A stretch of 64,000 nucleotides of DNA from Juglans regia (Eukaryota > Streptophyta > Magnoliopsida > Fagales > Juglandaceae): NCBI RefSeq assembly GCF_001411555.2, contig NC_049901.1, positions 39,650,964 to 39,714,963 on the forward strand, given 5' to 3'. The notes below the pieces were generated by a model that did not search any database, was not told the DNA's origin, and saw only the letters and a program-made list of their open reading frames with translations. The position numbers and the translations under genes were made by a program. Below, piece after piece: positions 60,833 to 64,000 of this stretch (positions are counted from its first letter, which is position 1; each line of letters starts with the position of its first letter).

Positions 60833-61362
60833 CGAACTGATCTTGCTCGGTGATGATCCCGATCAAGGGTTATTTTATTGTGATGCTCAGAATTTTCAAG
60901 TAGTATGTTCGTCGGACCGAATTTGTTTGGTGATTTTGAGCAAAGGTTATTTTCTTGAGATATTCGAGAATCTCGGACAATGTGTTAGTCAGACTTGCTT
61001 TGCTCGATGATTCCGAGTAAGGGTTAAATTCTTGCGTAGCTCGGTATTACCGATTTGTATTTCAATCATACTAGATTTGTTCAGTGATCTCGAGCAAGGG
61101 TTATTTTTTTGCGATGCTCAAAATTACCGAGCAATGTGTCGGTTGAAATTGCTTTGCGCGATTATCTTGAATAATTAATTTATTTTCTTCCGATGCTCGA
61201 AATTACCAAGTAATGTGTTGGTCAGACTGGACTTACTTGATGATCCCATGCAAGGTTTATTTTCTTGCAATGCTCAAAATTTTTGAGCAATGTGTCAGTC
61301 AGACTGGCCTTGCTCAATGATCATAAGCAAGGGCTAAATTCTTGCATAATGTGTTAATCAAA
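60833..61362 (+). repeat. 77-bp minisatellite, about seven diverged copies
   Basis: The landmark GAGCAAGGGTTATTTTCTTG recurs, with variation, at about 60,868, 60,945, 61,022, 61,099, 61,178, 61,255 and 61,331, a steady 76-79-bp step. Each unit also has GATGCTCAAAATTACCGAGC and AATGTGTCGGTCAGACT with TTGCTCGATGATCCC. The units are not coding. The array is flanked by related sequences CAAGATACGTATGCCCAATT and CAAGACATATATGTCCAAGT. Confidence 0.85.
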
Positions 61363-61461
61363 CTGTACAAGACATATATGTCCAAGTGAAAATGTTGTTG
61401 CATTTTTTATATGAGAAAATATAATCTTTAAAATGCATATAAATTATAACTAATCACTAAG

Positions 61462-61931
61462 GGCCTGTTTAGTGTTACGATAGGGGTCTTAAAAAGTATT
61501 TAAATAATCTTAAAAGTTCTTTAATAAAAAATTAGGTTATTTGGGTATTACATATTAAAGCACTTTTTATCTCAAATAAACTAAAAAGTATGTTCTCAAA
61601 CGTGTTTTTCCAAAGAATGAAGAACACAATTCGAATTTTAAAAAGATTGTCAATTGACTAAAATACTCATACAATTTTTAGATAATTACAACTTTAAAAA
61701 TTTCAAGAATATGGTCATAATTTTTAAAAATTCAAATAATCGTAATTTCTACATCAGAAATTTTTTTTTTTTAATTTGTTTCCAAACAAACGTAAATTGT
61801 TTGAAAGTGCTTTAAACATATAGTTACTAAACATGCACTAAATAACTTTTTAATAGTAGAACTTATTTAGTAAGTTATAAGCTATAAGTCCTAAAATTAT
61901 ATGCTATATTTCTCACCGCAATTCCAAACAT
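61462..61931. mobile_element. hAT-like MITE
   Basis: The left end GGCCTGTTTAGTGTTACG and the complement of the right end, ATGTTTGGAATTGCGG, are weak inverted repeats. The flanks TCACTAAG (61,454-61,461) and GCACTAAG (61,932-61,939) match at 7 of 8 positions, fitting a hAT-sized duplication. It is about 470 bp and non-coding. Confidence 0.6.
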
Positions 61932-61939
61932 GCACTAAG

Positions 61940-62690
61940 ACTGAGAATCATTGAGAAAAATTAATAATTGTTAATATGATAATGAACTAAATAAAGTGAA
62001 AGTGTTTTAAAGTTTTGTTAATTATAAAATATAATTATTAAATCAATAATAGTAAAATTAACAAGCCAGAGATAGATATATGAATCAAAACATGATTTCT
62101 AAATAAGTCAAGAGGCATATATACAACCATTGTAAAGTTTAGTATTTGTTAGGTACAAACATGTATTTGTTCCACACATTATTAGGCTATTAAGAAGATA
62201 GTTAATTTGTTTTATGGAAATGGAATTTGTTTTGTTCATAAAATTGATCATTCTAACTCATGTATAGTTTTCTTTTTCTGCAAGGCTCATGCCTAGGTCT
62301 ACATTATTTGTATATATGAAATTCATCTTAAAAGTTGAATGTTTTGAACTAAACTAAAGAAAATGTAAAATAGAAAGGAAGAAGAATAGAACATTAGTTT
62401 GACATTCTTTAGTACGCTAACCCTTATGATTGGACCATGTTTTTGTAGATGTTAATAGACAGGAAAATTATTAAATGATTTTATTTATAAATAATATGGT
62501 ATTATTCCTAAAAACAATTGCATATGAACCTAACCCTAAGCATGTCATAGCACAAGGGGATGACCAAATTTACCTAAAATTTGCCCAAAAGAAATCTCGA
62601 GGATAAAAATATAATTTTATTTAAGGGACAATACAATTTAATTAAAGCAAAATAGACAGTAAGAAAAAGATGAAAAAAAAAACAAGAGAC
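61940..62690. other. AT-rich intergenic DNA
   Basis: Nothing gene-like or repeat-like that I can support. Confidence 0.5.
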
Positions 62691-62734
62691 ACTAATCATC
62701 TAAATAAAAACCTTGTCTGCGAAACATAAAATAT

Positions 62735-63040
62735 TTTAGAACCTCGTGGACAAAAAGGTCGCCCATCAAACACAAATCTTAAGGACAAAGAGGTACTTTT
62801 ATTCATCAAAGACATTGGAACCTCAAAGACATTGAGGTAATTTTGCTCACTAAACACACACCCCAAGGACAAAAAGAATTTTCTTTTGCTCATCAAACAC
62901 AAATCTCAAGGACAAAAAGATAACTTTTTGATCAACACAAACTACTAACAAACCTCAAGGACAAAAATATAATTTTTCATCAAACACAACCTATTAACAA
63001 ACCTAAGGACAAAGGTTTTTTTTTTTTTTTTTTCATCAAA
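62735..63040 (+). repeat. Degenerate tandem repeat (35-49-bp unit)
   Basis: AAGGACAAAAAGATAA followed by TTTTGCTCATCAAACACAAA is repeated about six times with uneven spacing. GGAC cores lie near 62,748, 62,783, 62,867, 62,910, 62,959 and 63,007. The hAT element at 63,049 is inserted at its end. Confidence 0.7.
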
Positions 63041-63048
63041 CAAAATTC

Positions 63049-63732
63049 TAGGGGTGATACCCGCACCCCGCCCCCGCATATGCGGGTGGTGTTTCAATCC
63101 TCATACCCCGCCCTCGGGAGGCGGGGGCAGGGGCGGGGGCGGACATCTCATCCACCCCGCCACCTACCCACTTCAAGAGTATTGATGCCCAATTCGCCCT
63201 AAAAATTATTTCTGGATAACTAAAATTATTATATAATTTAAATTGTAAATTAAAATTAAAATATATAATAATAATTTAAAAACTGATAACATAAAAACTA
63301 TATTATCAATTTTTAAATTTGTTAGACTTGATCACAAGAGTATTAAATTGTTCACAAGATTGTATTGTGGATTGGCCTCCTAGGCTAATTTTTATATAAA
63401 AGGCCAAGGCAATATAAGAGTCTTACTTGAGCAATGTGGGACTCACTATGCAATACATGTACAATCTTGTGAATAACCTTAATACTTTTGTGAACAAGTC
63501 TAATAAATTGTAATATATATTTATGTATATACAATTTGTAATATACAATTATTTATAAATATTATAAAAGGCGGGGGCAGGGCAGGGTATTTGTGGGGCG
63601 GGGTTGAACCTCATCCCACCCCCGCCCCTGTTGTGGGTGCCAAATGCGGGCGGGGCCACCCACCCCTTGCATCTGGCAGATGGGGTGATCCGCTCCACCA
63701 CACGGGGGAGGGAGCCCTGCTACCCACCCCTA
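63049..63732. mobile_element. Small hAT-type element with GCGGGG subterminal repeats (copy 2)
   Basis: It starts TAGGGGTGATACCCGC and ends GCTACCCACCCCTA. The arms are rich in CCCCGCCCCC / GGGGGCGGGG. The flanks CAAAATTC (63,041-63,048) and CAAAATCT (63,733-63,740) agree at 6 of 8 positions. The interior shares GCCTCCTAGGCTAA, TATATAAAAGGCCAAG and AGCAATGTGGGACTCAC with the element at 44,682-45,159. No coding sequence is present; the 85-codon ORF at the right end is made of subterminal repeats. Confidence 0.75.
63317..63510. repeat. Inverted repeat nested in hAT copy 2
   Basis: The left arm (about 63,317-63,363, AATTTGTTAGACTTG...TTCACAAGATTGTA) and the right arm (about 63,460-63,510, TACAATCTTGTGAATAAC...AAGTCTAATAAATT) are complementary with few mismatches around a ~97-bp loop. 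This suggests a second, nested miniature element or a palindromic rearrangement. Confidence 0.75.
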
Positions 63733-64000
63733 CAAAATCTACTATTCACATGCGGACAACGACTTTTATGTATAGAGTAGATATATATAGAAAAATCTTA
63801 TTGCAAGCGAGTTTGCGCATCAAATCACACATCGATGCTAACATGTAAGGTATTTGTTTAATGAAACGGTGCGAATTGAAGACATAAATGATTTTCATAA
63901 GACATGACCTTTTATTCTCTCAAAATTTTTTTTTATTTTTCTTTTCAAAAAAAAAAGTTATGTAAGCATTGGTACATGGTTTGATGTGTCAAACTGCTTG

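Noticed and set aside
60833..61362. CRISPR-like array
   Set aside because: Units are contiguous diverged 77-bp tandem repeats without repeat-spacer structure, in plant nuclear DNA.
63591..63848. 85-codon plus-strand ORF
   Set aside because: Mostly GC-rich subterminal repeats of a hAT element running into AT-rich flank.

Overview
This is nuclear DNA of a flowering plant. Its genes are split by short GT-AG introns, intergenic DNA is very AT-rich, and the proteins are plant-specific or plant-like: a GRV2/RME-8 endosomal J-protein, a plastid FATB thioesterase and an Aux/IAA repressor. Intron lengths, codon use and the miniature-transposon families suggest a woody eudicot, and I lean towards Fagales (walnut, pecan or oak type). 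That placement is inference from recalled repeat families, not something the sequence proves.

Layout. (1) 1-2,400: a two-coding-exon gene for a small PAM2 + CUE protein of the CID5/CID6 type (953-2028). (2) 2,400-7,740: repeats, including a three-layer transposon nest in which a hAT element with TCCGAC-rich ends and a gypsy-like LTR lie inside an older hAT relic; a head-to-head MITE pair follows. (3) 8,290-29,078: a complete 22-coding-exon GRV2 gene (2,596 codons plus stop) whose introns hold several LINE insertions, some with clear target-site duplications. (4) 29,100-47,600: a gene-poor stretch with a LINE RNase H relic, a GC-rich Mutator-like element, a polyadenylated retroposon, Tourist-like MITEs and, at 38,060-39,348, a non-autonomous hAT element carrying a 273-codon open fragment of an AAA-ATPase gene. 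(5) 47,639-53,200: FATB with a TATA box, a leader with a CT microsatellite and probable 5'UTR intron, and six coding exons (418 aa). (6) 53,200-58,050: MITEs and a tRNA-like SINE with target-site duplication. (7) 58,164-60,023: an Aux/IAA gene (five exons, 236 aa). (8) 60,030-64,000: a 77-bp minisatellite, a degenerate tandem repeat and another hAT-type element.

The four intact genes have unrelated jobs (mRNA-binding adaptor, endosomal trafficking, plastid lipid synthesis, auxin signalling) and do not form a cluster. I found no CRISPR, operon, rRNA or genuine tRNA gene. The strongest candidate novelty is the gene-carrying hAT element. It has a perfect 8-bp target-site duplication, matching terminal repeats, lineage-specific CCCGG-rich subterminal repeats, an uninterrupted AAA-ATPase fragment with Walker A and B motifs, and a 14-bp filler duplication at a capture junction. 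All exon boundaries were placed by eye using splice consensus, reading frame and known family sequence; no alignment was run.
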